Of a stretch of DNA of 34,258 bases, positions 7,924-15,528 are shown piece by piece. The notes below the pieces were generated by a model that searched no databases, was not told the DNA's origin, and worked only from the letters and a program-made list of their open reading frames with translations. The stretch comes from Pseudomonadota bacterium (GTDB lineage Bacteria; Desulfobacterota; Syntrophorhabdia; Syntrophorhabdales; Syntrophorhabdaceae). The stretch's first letter is position 1. Every line of letters starts with the position of its first letter. Position numbers and translations under genes: made by a program. Where the stretch lies: the NCBI GenBank assembly GCA_026388315.1, contig JAPLKA010000129.1:1-34258 (forward strand), in the 5' to 3' direction.

Positions 7924-7949
7924 ATGCCCCGCTTTCAGGGGGCGTTTTT
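7924..7949 (+). terminator. Terminator-like hairpin in the dsrA leader (possible attenuator)
   Basis: GCCCC (7926-7930) pairs with GGGGC (7939-7943), extended by flanking A-T and G-T pairs, and is followed by TTTTT (7945-7949). It sits between the dsr promoter and the dsrA ribosome binding site, so it could attenuate transcription of the operon. A smaller AGCC/GGCT hairpin followed by TTTT precedes it. Confidence 0.35.
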
Positions 7950-7984
7950 CATACAGGCAATTAAATCTTTAGGGAGGTGGATGA

Positions 7985-9148
7985 ATGGACGAAGATACCC
8001 CTTTACTCGATGAACTGGAGAAGGGACCCTGGCCAAGCTACGTAAAAGAGATCAAGCGCATGGCCAAAAAGAACAAGGCAGCGAAAGATTTGCTCGGCAT
8101 CCAGGAATTGTCCTACAAAGACAGGGTAACTCACTGGAAACACGGCGGGATCGTGGGAGTAACAGGCTATGGGAGCGGCGTAATCGGGAGATACTGCGAT
8201 GTTCCGGAAAAGTTCCCTGATGCGGCAGCATTCCACACCATGCGTGTTAATCATCCTGCCGGATGGTTCTATTCAACGAAAAGTCTGCGTAAATTGTGCG
8301 ACATCTGGGAGCAATACGGAAGCGGTATGACAAATATGCATGGCTCAACCGGTGACGCTATTCTCCTTGGAACCACTACAGACAACCTGCAGCCGTGTTT
8401 TGACAGTTTGACGGAAGCAGGTTTTGACCTTGGTGGCTCCGGTTCTGCACTGCGGACAATTGCCGGTTGTGTTGGTCAGGCACGCTGCGAGTGGTCCAAC
8501 TTTGATACGCTCAAGCTTGTCCACGATCTTACCATGGAGTTTCAGGATGAGATCCACAGACCTCGCTGGCCTTATAAGTTCAAGATCAAGGCCTCAGGCT
8601 GTCCCAACGATTGTGTAGCAGCCATCGCAAGGGCAGATTTCACGATAATCGGTACATGGAGAGATACCCTCCGCATTGATCAAAATGCAGTCAGGAATTA
8701 CGTAGACAACGGGTTCGACATTAAAACGCTTGTAGTCGATAAGTGCCCCTCCGAAGCCCTTGAATGGGATGAGAAAAACAAGGAATTAAAACTCCAGGCG
8801 GACGACTGTGTCAGGTGCATGCATTGCATCAACAAGATGACCAAGGCGATAAGGCCTGGTGTCGAAGGCGGCGCTACAATTCTCATTGGCGGTAAGGCTC
8901 CTATTATTAAAGGCGCATACCTGTCATGGGTTTTAGTACCTTTTATGAAAATCGAACCCCCCTATGATGAAATCAAAGATCTGCTCCGTAAGATATGGGA
9001 TTGGTGGGATGAAAATGGTCGTACCAGGGAAAGGCTTGCGGAACTCATCGAAAGAATCGGCCTTAAGAATTTTCTTAAGGAAATGGGCATACCACCCGTT
9101 CCACAGATGGTCTATAAACCAAGGGCAAATCCGTATGTGTATTTTTAA
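7985..9148 (+). CDS. dsrA: Dissimilatory sulfite reductase alpha subunit
   Basis: DsrA forms the alpha2beta2 enzyme with DsrB and reduces sulfite with six electrons in the cytoplasm. The siroheme-[4Fe-4S] motifs are present as CX5C (Cys162, Cys168 in CVGQARC) and CX3C (Cys206, Cys210 in CPNDC). The inserted ferredoxin domain has its ligands at Cys254, 275, 278 and 281 (CPSEAL, CVRCMHC). The 387 aa are slightly short of the usual ~400-440, mostly at the N-terminus, with nothing catalytic missing. GGGAGGTGG just upstream supports ATG 7985. First gene of the dsr transcription unit, 55 bases before dsrB. Confidence 0.97.
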   Translation: MDEDTPLLDELEKGPWPSYVKEIKRMAKKNKAAKDLLGIQELSYKDRVTHWKHGGIVGVTGYGSGVIGRYCDVPEKFPDAAAFHTMRVNHPAGWFYSTKSLRKLCDIWEQYGSGMTNMHGSTGDAILLGTTTDNLQPCFDSLTEAGFDLGGSGSALRTIAGCVGQARCEWSNFDTLKLVHDLTMEFQDEIHRPRWPYKFKIKASGCPNDCVAAIARADFTIIGTWRDTLRIDQNAVRNYVDNGFDIKTLVVDKCPSEALEWDEKNKELKLQADDCVRCMHCINKMTKAIRPGVEGGATILIGGKAPIIKGAYLSWVLVPFMKIEPPYDEIKDLLRKIWDWWDENGRTRERLAELIERIGLKNFLKEMGIPPVPQMVYKPRANPYVYF

Positions 9149-9151
9149 GAA

Positions 9152-9167
9152 CGCTATGCGCATAGCG
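9152..9167. repeat. 16-bp perfect palindrome between dsrA and dsrB
   Basis: CGCTATGCGCATAGCG is its own reverse complement. It lies three bases after the dsrA stop and could form a short mRNA hairpin protecting or processing the dsrA 3' end. The half-site CGCATAGCG also occurs at 12061-12069 in the repeat before dsrC. Confidence 0.6.
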
Positions 9168-9203
9168 CCAAGCGCAAAGTGTATTAACCAGTAGGAGGAT
9201 AGG

Positions 9204-10268
9204 ATGAACAGAACGGACATAGGACCACCCGATTACCGGGATATGCTCCCTGATGCAATAAAAATGAATTATGGCAAATGGAAATATCATGAAAATGTAC
9301 GTGCAGGTGTTTTAAAGCACGTCTCTGAAACAGGCGATGAAGTCTACACGGTAAGGGTCGGCTCTCCAAGACTCGTAAGCATCGATTTTATCCGGGACAT
9401 ATGCGACATTGCGGACAAATATTGTGATGGCCATCTGAGGTTCACAAGCCGTTCCAACATTGAATTCATCACCGATAACAAATCAAATGTAAACGGGATT
9501 ATAGAGGAAGCAGCGAAACTAGGTCTCCCTGCTGGCGGCACAGGGAACGGCATTTCGAATATTATCCATACCCAGGGATGGATACACTGTCACAGTGCAG
9601 CGACAGACGCTTCAGGTCTCGTGAAGGCGATAATGGATGAGATGTACGAATATTTTACCAGCATGAAATTGCCCGCCTATGTGAGGATCGCTGTGGCATG
9701 CTGCATCAATATGTGCGGCGCTGTCCACTGCTCTGATCTGGCAGTAGTGGGTATACACAGACGGCCGCCAAAAGTCGACAACGAAAAGGTGCTGGCACAA
9801 TGCGAGATACCGACGACCATACAATCCTGCCCGACAGGTGCAATAAGAAGGAATCCCGACCCCAACATAAAGAGCGTTGTCGTAAGGGAAGACCTCTGTA
9901 TGTACTGCGCTAATTGTTTTACTGTATGTCCTGCCATGCCGCTTGCCGATGCCGAGGGCGACGGTGTAGCCATCTATGTGGGCGGGAAGGTTTCCAATGC
10001 GAGGAAACCTCCGATGTTTTCGCGTATGGTTGTGCCATTCCTCCCCAATACCCCGCCCCGCTGGACAGAGGTTGTGGATGTATTAAAAAAGATTGTGGAA
10101 ATATATGCCGGGAGTGCAAAAAAATATGAAAGAATGGGCGAGTGGATAGAAAGGATAGGCTGGGAAAAATTCTTCAGGTTGACAGAGATACCATTTACAG
10201 ACCAGCATATTGACGATTTCACGCACGCCGTGGAGACTTACAGGACAACCACCCAGTTTAAGTGGTAA
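9204..10268 (+). CDS. dsrB: Dissimilatory sulfite reductase beta subunit
   Basis: DsrB pairs with DsrA. The siroheme-cluster cysteines are Cys129 ([14 protein letters not shown]), Cys166, Cys167 and Cys171 ([11 protein letters not shown]), with the same internal spacing (37, 1, 4) as in Desulfovibrio DsrB. The ferredoxin domain has Cys209 and Cys232, 235, 238, 242 ([17 protein letters not shown]). The 354-aa length is normal. AGGAGG six bases upstream fixes ATG 9204. It follows dsrA and precedes dsrD by 21 bases, the usual order in sulfite and sulfate reducers. Confidence 0.97.
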   Translation: MNRTDIGPPDYRDMLPDAIKMNYGKWKYHENVRAGVLKHVSETGDEVYTVRVGSPRLVSIDFIRDICDIADKYCDGHLRFTSRSNIEFITDNKSNVNGIIEEAAKLGLPAGGTGNGISNIIHTQGWIHCHSAATDASGLVKAIMDEMYEYFTSMKLPAYVRIAVACCINMCGAVHCSDLAVVGIHRRPPKVDNEKVLAQCEIPTTIQSCPTGAIRRNPDPNIKSVVVREDLCMYCANCFTVCPAMPLADAEGDGVAIYVGGKVSNARKPPMFSRMVVPFLPNTPPRWTEVVDVLKKIVEIYAGSAKKYERMGEWIERIGWEKFFRLTEIPFTDQHIDDFTHAVETYRTTTQFKW

Positions 10269-10289
10269 GGGGAAAAGGAGGTAAGGATA

Positions 10290-10493
10290 TTGGCAGACGA
10301 GATCAGCAGCGAACTGAAACAAAAGGTAATCGATTATCTTAAAACGGTGTCGAAAGCAAAAAATAAAGAAGTGGCCCATGAGCTCGGGATAGATAAACAC
10401 CTTGTGGACAAGGCAATTTCTGAACTGAGCAAGGAAGGCAAAATAGAATATTTATACCTTGGCGCCTCCTTTATAAAGCTCAAGGACACATAA
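10290..10493 (+). CDS. dsrD: DsrD-like winged-helix activator of DsrAB
   Basis: A 67-aa winged-helix protein immediately after dsrB. DsrD is known in reductive Dsr systems as a small activator of DsrAB; the pattern VIDYLKTVSKAK and the EGKIEYLYLGASF wing fit. The start is a TTG at 10290, eight bases after AAGGAGG; no ATG or GTG fits in frame. The stop TAA is directly followed by the dsrN ATG with no gap, implying coupled translation. Its presence argues for the reductive rather than sulfur-oxidising type. A generic DNA-binding winged helix is the alternative. Confidence 0.8.
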   Translation: MADEISSELKQKVIDYLKTVSKAKNKEVAHELGIDKHLVDKAISELSKEGKIEYLYLGASFIKLKDT

Positions 10494-11933
10494 ATGCCGC
10501 CACGGATCATGATTGCTGCCCCCGGCGGACGTTCCGGGAAGACCATCGTGAGCATCGGCCTCTGTGATGCCTTCAGAAGACGGGGGTTTACCGTACAACC
10601 ATTTAAAAAGGGGCCTGATTATATCGATGCGTCATGGCTTACTGCAGCATCCGGCAGGAACTGCCGTAACCTTGACGCATTTCTCATGGATGAAAAAACG
10701 CTCCTCCGGAGTTTTGAGCAAACCACCAATAAGGCTGACCTCGTTCTCATTGAAGGAAACATGGGGTTTTACGATGGAATAGACCCGGACGGCACAGGAA
10801 GTTCTGCCCACTTATCAAGATTGCTCAAGACTCCTGTAATCCTCGTCGTTAATACCTCCAGGATGAGCCGAAGCGCAGCAGCCCTCATAAAGGGTTTTCA
10901 GAACTTCGAACCGGAAACGCAGATCGCAGGAGTAATTCTTAACAACGTTTCAGGTGAAAGACACAAATCAAAGCTCATACAGGCAATAGAACGGTATTGC
11001 CATATCCCTGTGGTTGGAGCCATACCGAAAATACAGAACCTCAGCATTACGGAACGTCATCTGGGGCTTATACCTTTCAATGAAAGCACATCGGGAGCAT
11101 CAGACATTACCGATATAGGCACATTCGTTGAGCGCCACCTGGATCTTGATGCAATATTATCGATTGCACAGAACGAACAGAGCGAACAGAGCGAACAAAT
11201 TAATTCATCTGATGGTCCGGGGGATTCTCAGAAGACAAATCCTGTCGTTCGCATCGGCGTCGTGTTTGACAAGATTTTCAATTTCTATTACCCGGAAAAC
11301 CTTGAAGCCTTGACGCAGGCAGGGGCTGAGATCGTATATATTGACTCGCTGAAAGACAGGATACTGCCGGAAATTGATGGCCTTTACATCGGTGGCGGTT
11401 TCCCTGAGCTTCACCTCGAAGAGTTGTGGGACAATAGGTCTCTCATGAACGATATTGTCGTTGCAATCGAAGGCGGTCTCACAGTCTATGCCGAATGCGC
11501 AGGGCTTATGTATCTCAGCAGAGGGATAAGGACAAATGGCAAACTATACAAAATGGCAGGCATCATACCATCCGAAGCAGAGTTGTCCAGGCGGCCATTC
11601 GGACACGGATACGTAGAGGCGGAAATCGTTCATGAGAACCCTTTCTTTCCCATGGGTACCATATTGCGCGGTCATGAGTTTCACCATTCAAAACTTTCCA
11701 GCGTCAATGACCTTCGATGCGCCATAAGAATTAAAAGAGGTTATGGAATCAACGGCACAGTTGATGGTATTGTTTACAAGAATATGTTTGCCGCATATAC
11801 ACATCTCCATGCCCTCGGTACACCGGAATGGGCTGATGCTTTCGTATCTTCTGTATTGAAACATAAGAAATATGCTTACAAAGAAATTACAAAGGAGGGT
11901 CTATGGCAGCAGTCTGTCCAGTATGTAAAGTAG
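10494..11933 (+). CDS. dsrN: DsrN, CobB/CbiA-type amidotransferase (siroheme amidase)
   Basis: The 479-aa protein has the cobyrinate a,c-diamide synthase layout: an ATP-binding domain starting with the P-loop GGRSGKT (11-17) and a C-terminal glutamine amidotransferase domain with YIGGGFPELHLEEL and the nucleophile Cys335 in YAECAGLMYL, then a GHEFHHS histidine motif. In dsr operons this protein is called DsrN and is thought to amidate siroheme for DsrAB. About residues 226-245 is a low-complexity linker made by a 9-base repeat (QSEQSEQ). Directly abuts dsrD and overlaps the YHS gene by 31 bases. A cobalamin role is possible but no cobalamin genes are nearby. Confidence 0.88.
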   Translation: MPPRIMIAAPGGRSGKTIVSIGLCDAFRRRGFTVQPFKKGPDYIDASWLTAASGRNCRNLDAFLMDEKTLLRSFEQTTNKADLVLIEGNMGFYDGIDPDGTGSSAHLSRLLKTPVILVVNTSRMSRSAAALIKGFQNFEPETQIAGVILNNVSGERHKSKLIQAIERYCHIPVVGAIPKIQNLSITERHLGLIPFNESTSGASDITDIGTFVERHLDLDAILSIAQNEQSEQSEQINSSDGPGDSQKTNPVVRIGVVFDKIFNFYYPENLEALTQAGAEIVYIDSLKDRILPEIDGLYIGGGFPELHLEELWDNRSLMNDIVVAIEGGLTVYAECAGLMYLSRGIRTNGKLYKMAGIIPSEAELSRRPFGHGYVEAEIVHENPFFPMGTILRGHEFHHSKLSSVNDLRCAIRIKRGYGINGTVDGIVYKNMFAAYTHLHALGTPEWADAFVSSVLKHKKYAYKEITKEGLWQQSVQYVK

Positions 11934-12058
11934 AAGTTGAAGAGAAAAAGGCACGAGGGACAAGCAGCTACAAAGAGCAGACTTACTATTTCTGCAGCAA
12001 GGCCTGTAAGAAAAAATTCGACGAGGAACCTGAAAAATACACAAAAAAGGGTAAATAG
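11903..12058 (+). CDS. 51-aa YHS/TRASH-like cysteine protein in the dsr operon
   Basis: This gene has an excellent ribosome site (AAAGGAGGG, ending three bases before ATG 11903) and overlaps the end of dsrN by 31 bases in another frame. The product has Cys5, Cys8 (CPVC), Cys31 and Cys35 (CSKAC), followed by KKFDEEPEKY. This is the YHS/TRASH pattern (C, about 22 residues, C-x3-C), which binds a metal ion. In P-type ATPases and regulators such domains sense or hand over heavy metals. In this operon it could protect or load the Fe-S or siroheme centres; that is inferred from position only. It ends in the first base of the palindromic repeat before dsrC. Confidence 0.85.
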   Translation: MAAVCPVCKVEVEEKKARGTSSYKEQTYYFCSKACKKKFDEEPEKYTKKGK

Positions 12059-12072
12059 CCCGCATAGCGGGC
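12058..12072. repeat. GC-rich palindrome after the YHS gene
   Basis: GCCCGC (12058-12063) and GCGGGC (12067-12072) form a perfect 6-bp stem with an ATA loop, starting on the last base of the YHS stop codon. There is no T-run. It precedes copy B of the dispersed element, as a similar palindrome precedes copy A. Confidence 0.6.
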
Positions 12073-12091
12073 GAGAAGGGGTGGCTCCGAC

Positions 12092-12130
12092 AGCTCCGCT
12101 GATGGAGGGGGCGACGTGAGCCCCATAAAT
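12092..12130. repeat. Dispersed palindromic element, copy B
   Basis: Matches 142-180 over 39 bases with 7 mismatches and an identical 20-base core at 12105-12124 (stem GGGGC/GCCCC). It fills most of the gap between the YHS gene and dsrC, ending just before the dsrC ribosome site. Confidence 0.65.
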
Positions 12131-12148
12131 TGAAATAGGAGGTAATAC

Positions 12149-12466
12149 ATGGCAAAGACAACCCTTGGCGGAATTGAAATGGAGATTGATGAGGACGGTT
12201 TTATACAGGAACCGGATAAATGGAATAAGGAGATCGCAGAGGACATCGCAAAACTGGAAAGCGCTTACCCCATGACTGAAGAGCACTGGAAATTAGTGAA
12301 CTACCTGAGGGATTATTTTTTGAAGTATGAAATTGCCCCACCAATAAGAATGCTTGTCAAACAGACAGGAATCGATTTAAAAAGAATCTATCAATTATTC
12401 CCTGGAGGTCCGGCAAAAGGGGCATGTAAGATAGCCGGGTTACCCAAACCCACAGGATGCGTGTAA
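12149..12466 (+). CDS. dsrC: DsrC sulfur-carrier protein (DsrC/TusE family)
   Basis: DsrC accepts sulfur from DsrAB as a trisulfide between two C-terminal cysteines, which is then reduced by the membrane complex. Both are present: Cys93 in KGACKIAG and the penultimate Cys104 in PTGCV, separated by 10 residues exactly as in functional DsrC and unlike one-cysteine TusE/RspA homologues. The 105-aa length is normal. AGGAGG at 12137-12142 sets ATG 12149. It is downstream of the dispersed repeat and followed by a repeat hairpin with a T-run, so it may be expressed at a different level from its neighbours. Confidence 0.96.
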   Translation: MAKTTLGGIEMEIDEDGFIQEPDKWNKEIAEDIAKLESAYPMTEEHWKLVNYLRDYFLKYEIAPPIRMLVKQTGIDLKRIYQLFPGGPAKGACKIAGLPKPTGCV

Positions 12467-12471
12467 AACCT

Positions 12472-12560
12472 AAGGGGTCAAGGGGTCAAGGGGCCAAGGG
12501 TTCAAGTGTTTCGGAAACCCCTCGGACCCTGGAACCCTGGAACCCTGGAACCCTTTTTTT
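12472..12560 (+). terminator. Repeat-built hairpin with T-run abutting the dsrM start
   Basis: Four 8-base units of AAGGGGTC type (12472-12503) face three units of CCCTGGAA plus CCCT (12527-12554), with an intervening loop. The arms are roughly three-quarters complementary and are followed by seven T (12554-12560). It resembles a rho-independent terminator for dsrC, but the dsrM ATG is at 12561, so no space is left for a normal ribosome binding site. It is related in sequence to the GGGGTC repeats at 19837 and 20908. Confidence 0.5.
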
Positions 12561-13481
12561 ATGAAAATCTTCTTGGCTATCCTCACCTATTTCTCATACA
12601 CCTTCATCATCGCCATGTATACCATCAAGGCGGTAAAATACTTGAAGCTGCCTACACATCTCAGGTGGGAGCTCTACCCTGTTATGCATGAAGAAAAATA
12701 TCGGTACGGGGGTTCGTATTTCGAGCAGGTGGACTGGTGGACAAGAATACGGCAAAAACGTTATTTGCGTGGATTTCTATTTTTACTCAAAGAGTACTTT
12801 GTCCTTAATGAATATTTTCAAAAAAACAAAACCTACTGGTACTTTCTCTATCCATGGCATATAGGGTTCATTCTGATCATTACCTTCCATATGCTCTGCT
12901 TTTTCGGGGCGGTTGCCATGGTTTTCGGCATTACAATATCATCATCGTCGCAAAGTATGACAGGCATCGTATTTTATTATGCTATCCTCTTTACCGGGGT
13001 TGTGAGTTTCGTTACTGGTGCATTCGGGAGTGTTGGCTTACTGATAAAAAGGATCTATGATGAAAATCTAAAACAGTATGCTACGCCCCTGCATTACTTT
13101 ACCTATATTTTCACCTTTATAGTTTTTATCAGTGGACTCTATGCATGGTATTTTATAGACCCGACATTGTCCGAATACAGGGAATTCTGGAAAGGTCTCA
13201 TTACATTTAAATTCATTGATGTAGAATTTGGTGCAGCAGCGCATATCATACTCTTCAACCTTTTTCTCGTTTACCTCCCCTATACACGGTCTATGCATTA
13301 TATCACGAGATTCTTTGCATTTTATTTGATCAGATGGGATGATGAACCTAACATCAGAGGCAGTAAACTTGAACGCAAATTACAGGCACTTTTGAATCAA
13401 AAGGTTTCCTGGTCAGCACTACATATCAAATCGGGAAAAACGTGGGGCGAACAGGTTGAAGAACCGAAGATGCGAAGTTGA
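12561..13481 (+). CDS. dsrM: DsrM-like membrane cytochrome b (NarI-like)
   Basis: DsrM is the quinone-reactive membrane subunit that passes electrons to DsrK. The 306-aa protein has about five to six hydrophobic helices. Four histidines have the spacing of the NarI diheme b: His100 and His110 (10 apart, in WHIGFILIITFH) and His228 and His246 (18 apart). The ATG at 12561 fits the start of the first helix, but the sequence before it is a T-run of a repeat hairpin with no Shine-Dalgarno site, so translation may be weak, leaderless after processing, or start elsewhere. dsrK follows after 32 bases. No dsrJ, dsrO or dsrP is present, giving the simple DsrMK form. Confidence 0.85.
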   Translation: MKIFLAILTYFSYTFIIAMYTIKAVKYLKLPTHLRWELYPVMHEEKYRYGGSYFEQVDWWTRIRQKRYLRGFLFLLKEYFVLNEYFQKNKTYWYFLYPWHIGFILIITFHMLCFFGAVAMVFGITISSSSQSMTGIVFYYAILFTGVVSFVTGAFGSVGLLIKRIYDENLKQYATPLHYFTYIFTFIVFISGLYAWYFIDPTLSEYREFWKGLITFKFIDVEFGAAAHIILFNLFLVYLPYTRSMHYITRFFAFYLIRWDDEPNIRGSKLERKLQALLNQKVSWSALHIKSGKTWGEQVEEPKMRS

Positions 13482-13513
13482 GAGGATAAGAAGTTGAGAA
13501 AACAGGCAAAAAT

Positions 13514-15109
13514 ATGCAGATAGAAGATATAAGTAAAAAGAGCGAACAACTGATCAGGATAAAACCTGAAGACCTCATGCCCCTTCCCTGTCCTTACGAT
13601 ACACCCGATGCAGACCCGGCCATTAGAGAACTGACTCAGGATCAAAAGAATCGTTATGAAGCTTCTCTTGACGGCGTCCTCGCCATAGGCATACCCAAAC
13701 CCGAAACAAAAGAAAAAGAAGAAGAGCTTATAAAAAAATTCCTTTCAGGTCTTGCCAAACTCCTCACAAAAGAAAACAACTGGACATTTCTCCAGCCCCT
13801 CTTGCATTCACTTGAGTATTGTGTCAAATGTCAGATTTGTAATGATTCATGTCCTACCTATGTGGCAAGCGGAAAACAGGAAATTTACCGGCCTACATAC
13901 CGTCCGGAGATATTGCGCCGCATTATCAATAAATACCTGAAAAAGCAAAGCATCCTATCCTTGAAACTGACAGGAAGCGATATTGAGCTTAACTGGACAC
14001 TCATTGCAAGGCTCGCCGAGCTTGCATACCGGTGCACCCTTTGCAGACGGTGTGCTCAGATATGCCCTCTGGGGGTGGACAATGGCCTTATAAGCCACGA
14101 GATAAGAAAAATATTCAGTCAGGAGATGGGAATAGCCCCGAAAGAATTACATGAATCCGGAACTGTTCAACAATTAAAGGCCGGATCTTCTACTGGTATC
14201 GCACCAAAGGCATTGGTCAATATTATAAGCTTTATGGAAGATGAAATAGAGGAAAAAACGGGTAAGAAAATCAAGATTCCCGTTGATAAAGAAGGGGCGG
14301 ACATCCTCCTTCTCCATAACGCAGGGGAATTCATGGCATGGCCGGAAAACACAGAGGCCTTTGCTATTATCTTCGAAGCTGCCGGATTAAACTGGACCCT
14401 TTCGAGTGAGCTTGTTGGATATGATGCGGTGAATTATGGTGTCTGGTATGATGACTTCCAGTTTGCAAAGATCGCACTAAGACATGCCGAGGTTGCAAAG
14501 ACATTAAAGGTAAAGAAAATATCTGTCGGTGAATGCGGTCATGCCCATAAGGCAATGATGGTCATTGCTGACAGGATATTAACGGGAGATTTGAATATAC
14601 CGAGAGAAAGCGCCATTCCCTTACTGGCAGACCTCGTCATGAATAATAAAATTAAGCTTGACCCGGGCAGAAATAACTTCCCTATCACACTCCATGATCC
14701 ATGTAATATGGTAAGGCTCATGGGCATCGTAGAACCACAGAGGCAGATTTTACGTAAAATCTGCCCGCAGTTCCGGGAAATGGAGCCTCATGGAGTGGAA
14801 AATTACTGCTGCGGTGGTGGAAGCGGCTTCGCAATTATGCAATCGATGAATTTTCCTGACTGGAGAAGCGCAATATCGGGGCGCGTAAAACTGAAGCAGG
14901 TCCTCGAAACCTTCCAGGATGTTATTTCACCCGGTATCCCAAAGTATGTTTGCGCACCCTGTTCAAACTGTAAAGGGCAGATAAGGGATCTTTTCAATTA
15001 TTATTCTGTTTTTGAAAAGTGCAACATCTTTTATGGCGGGCTTGTCGAGTTGATAGCTAATGCAATGGTGGATATAAAAAAACCTTTTATTGAGTGGGAA
15101 TGGCATTAG
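13514..15109 (+). CDS. dsrK: DsrK-like HdrD-type Fe-S subunit
   Basis: DsrK is the cytoplasmic, heterodisulfide-reductase-like catalytic subunit thought to reduce the DsrC trisulfide. Two [4Fe-4S] motifs are complete: Cys103, 106, 109, 113 (CVKCQICNDSC) and Cys174, 177, 180, 184 (CTLCRRCAQIC). The C-terminal half holds CCG-type ligands of the special non-cubane cluster: Cys341, Cys397 (HDPC), Cys432-433 (CCGGGSG) and Cys480, 483, 486 (CAPCSNC). The 531-aa length is normal. The ribosome site before ATG 13514 is weak (only scattered purines). It follows dsrM and with it forms the membrane module. Confidence 0.9.
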   Translation: MQIEDISKKSEQLIRIKPEDLMPLPCPYDTPDADPAIRELTQDQKNRYEASLDGVLAIGIPKPETKEKEEELIKKFLSGLAKLLTKENNWTFLQPLLHSLEYCVKCQICNDSCPTYVASGKQEIYRPTYRPEILRRIINKYLKKQSILSLKLTGSDIELNWTLIARLAELAYRCTLCRRCAQICPLGVDNGLISHEIRKIFSQEMGIAPKELHESGTVQQLKAGSSTGIAPKALVNIISFMEDEIEEKTGKKIKIPVDKEGADILLLHNAGEFMAWPENTEAFAIIFEAAGLNWTLSSELVGYDAVNYGVWYDDFQFAKIALRHAEVAKTLKVKKISVGECGHAHKAMMVIADRILTGDLNIPRESAIPLLADLVMNNKIKLDPGRNNFPITLHDPCNMVRLMGIVEPQRQILRKICPQFREMEPHGVENYCCGGGSGFAIMQSMNFPDWRSAISGRVKLKQVLETFQDVISPGIPKYVCAPCSNCKGQIRDLFNYYSVFEKCNIFYGGLVELIANAMVDIKKPFIEWEWH

Positions 15110-15129
15110 TCGCAGGCTTGAGCCTGCGA
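15110..15129. repeat. Perfect 8-bp hairpin after dsrK
   Basis: TCGCAGGC (15110-15117) pairs perfectly with GCCTGCGA (15122-15129) around a TTGA loop, starting on the base after the dsrK stop codon. There is no T-run, so it is more likely an mRNA stability or processing element, or a dispersed palindrome, than a terminator. Confidence 0.5.
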
Positions 15130-15157
15130 GTGTTGAGTTGACAAAGGAAGGTACGTT

Positions 15158-15502
15158 ATGGATAACCCGAAAGGTAAAGTAATTATACTGGGGTCTGAAT
15201 ATGTTGGTCGGGGTGATGATATCCTTGGATTTGAAATCCTTATGACCCTTCTCGATGCCCTTGCAAAACGTGATGACAGACCTCGTGCAATAATATTCTG
15301 GAACACGGCTGTAAAACTTTTAGTGGAAGGCTCGCCTGCCATTACAAGGCTAAAAACCCTTGAAGAAAAAGGCGTTACCATTCTTGCAGGAAGATTCTGC
15401 CTGGTGGATTTATGCATTGCCGACACGGTCGCCGTCGGCAAGGCCGCTTCAATGGATGAAATCCTCGACCTTATGCTGAATAACGAAGTCATAAATCTGT
15501 AA
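15158..15502 (+). CDS. DsrE/YedF-like sulfur-relay protein
   Basis: A 114-aa protein of the DsrE/F-like fold, closest by eye to the C-terminal domain of YedF-type proteins associated with sulfur and selenium handling (GSEYVGRGDDILG near the start, then IIFWNTAVKLL and LEEKGVTILAGRFC). The N-terminal TusA-like domain that YedF usually carries is absent. Cys81 is at the position of the active cysteine, and Cys86 follows. GGAAGG eight bases upstream supports the start. As the last gene of the dsr run, 48 bases after dsrK, it may carry persulfide sulfur to or from DsrC or DsrAB. It is not a member of a DsrEFH set of sulfur oxidisers. Confidence 0.75.
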   Translation: MDNPKGKVIILGSEYVGRGDDILGFEILMTLLDALAKRDDRPRAIIFWNTAVKLLVEGSPAITRLKTLEEKGVTILAGRFCLVDLCIADTVAVGKAASMDEILDLMLNNEVINL

Positions 15503-15528
15503 CAGCCTTAATCACAAACGGTGATTTC

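Noticed and set aside
10494-11933. Cobyrinate a,c-diamide synthase for cobalamin synthesis
   Set aside because: The fold is the same, but the position between dsrD and dsrC and the lack of cobalamin genes nearby favour DsrN.
7985-15502. Reading the dsr genes as an oxidative (reverse Dsr) sulfur-oxidation system
   Set aside because: dsrD is present, while dsrEFH, dsrL and other oxidative markers are absent, which fits the reductive type.
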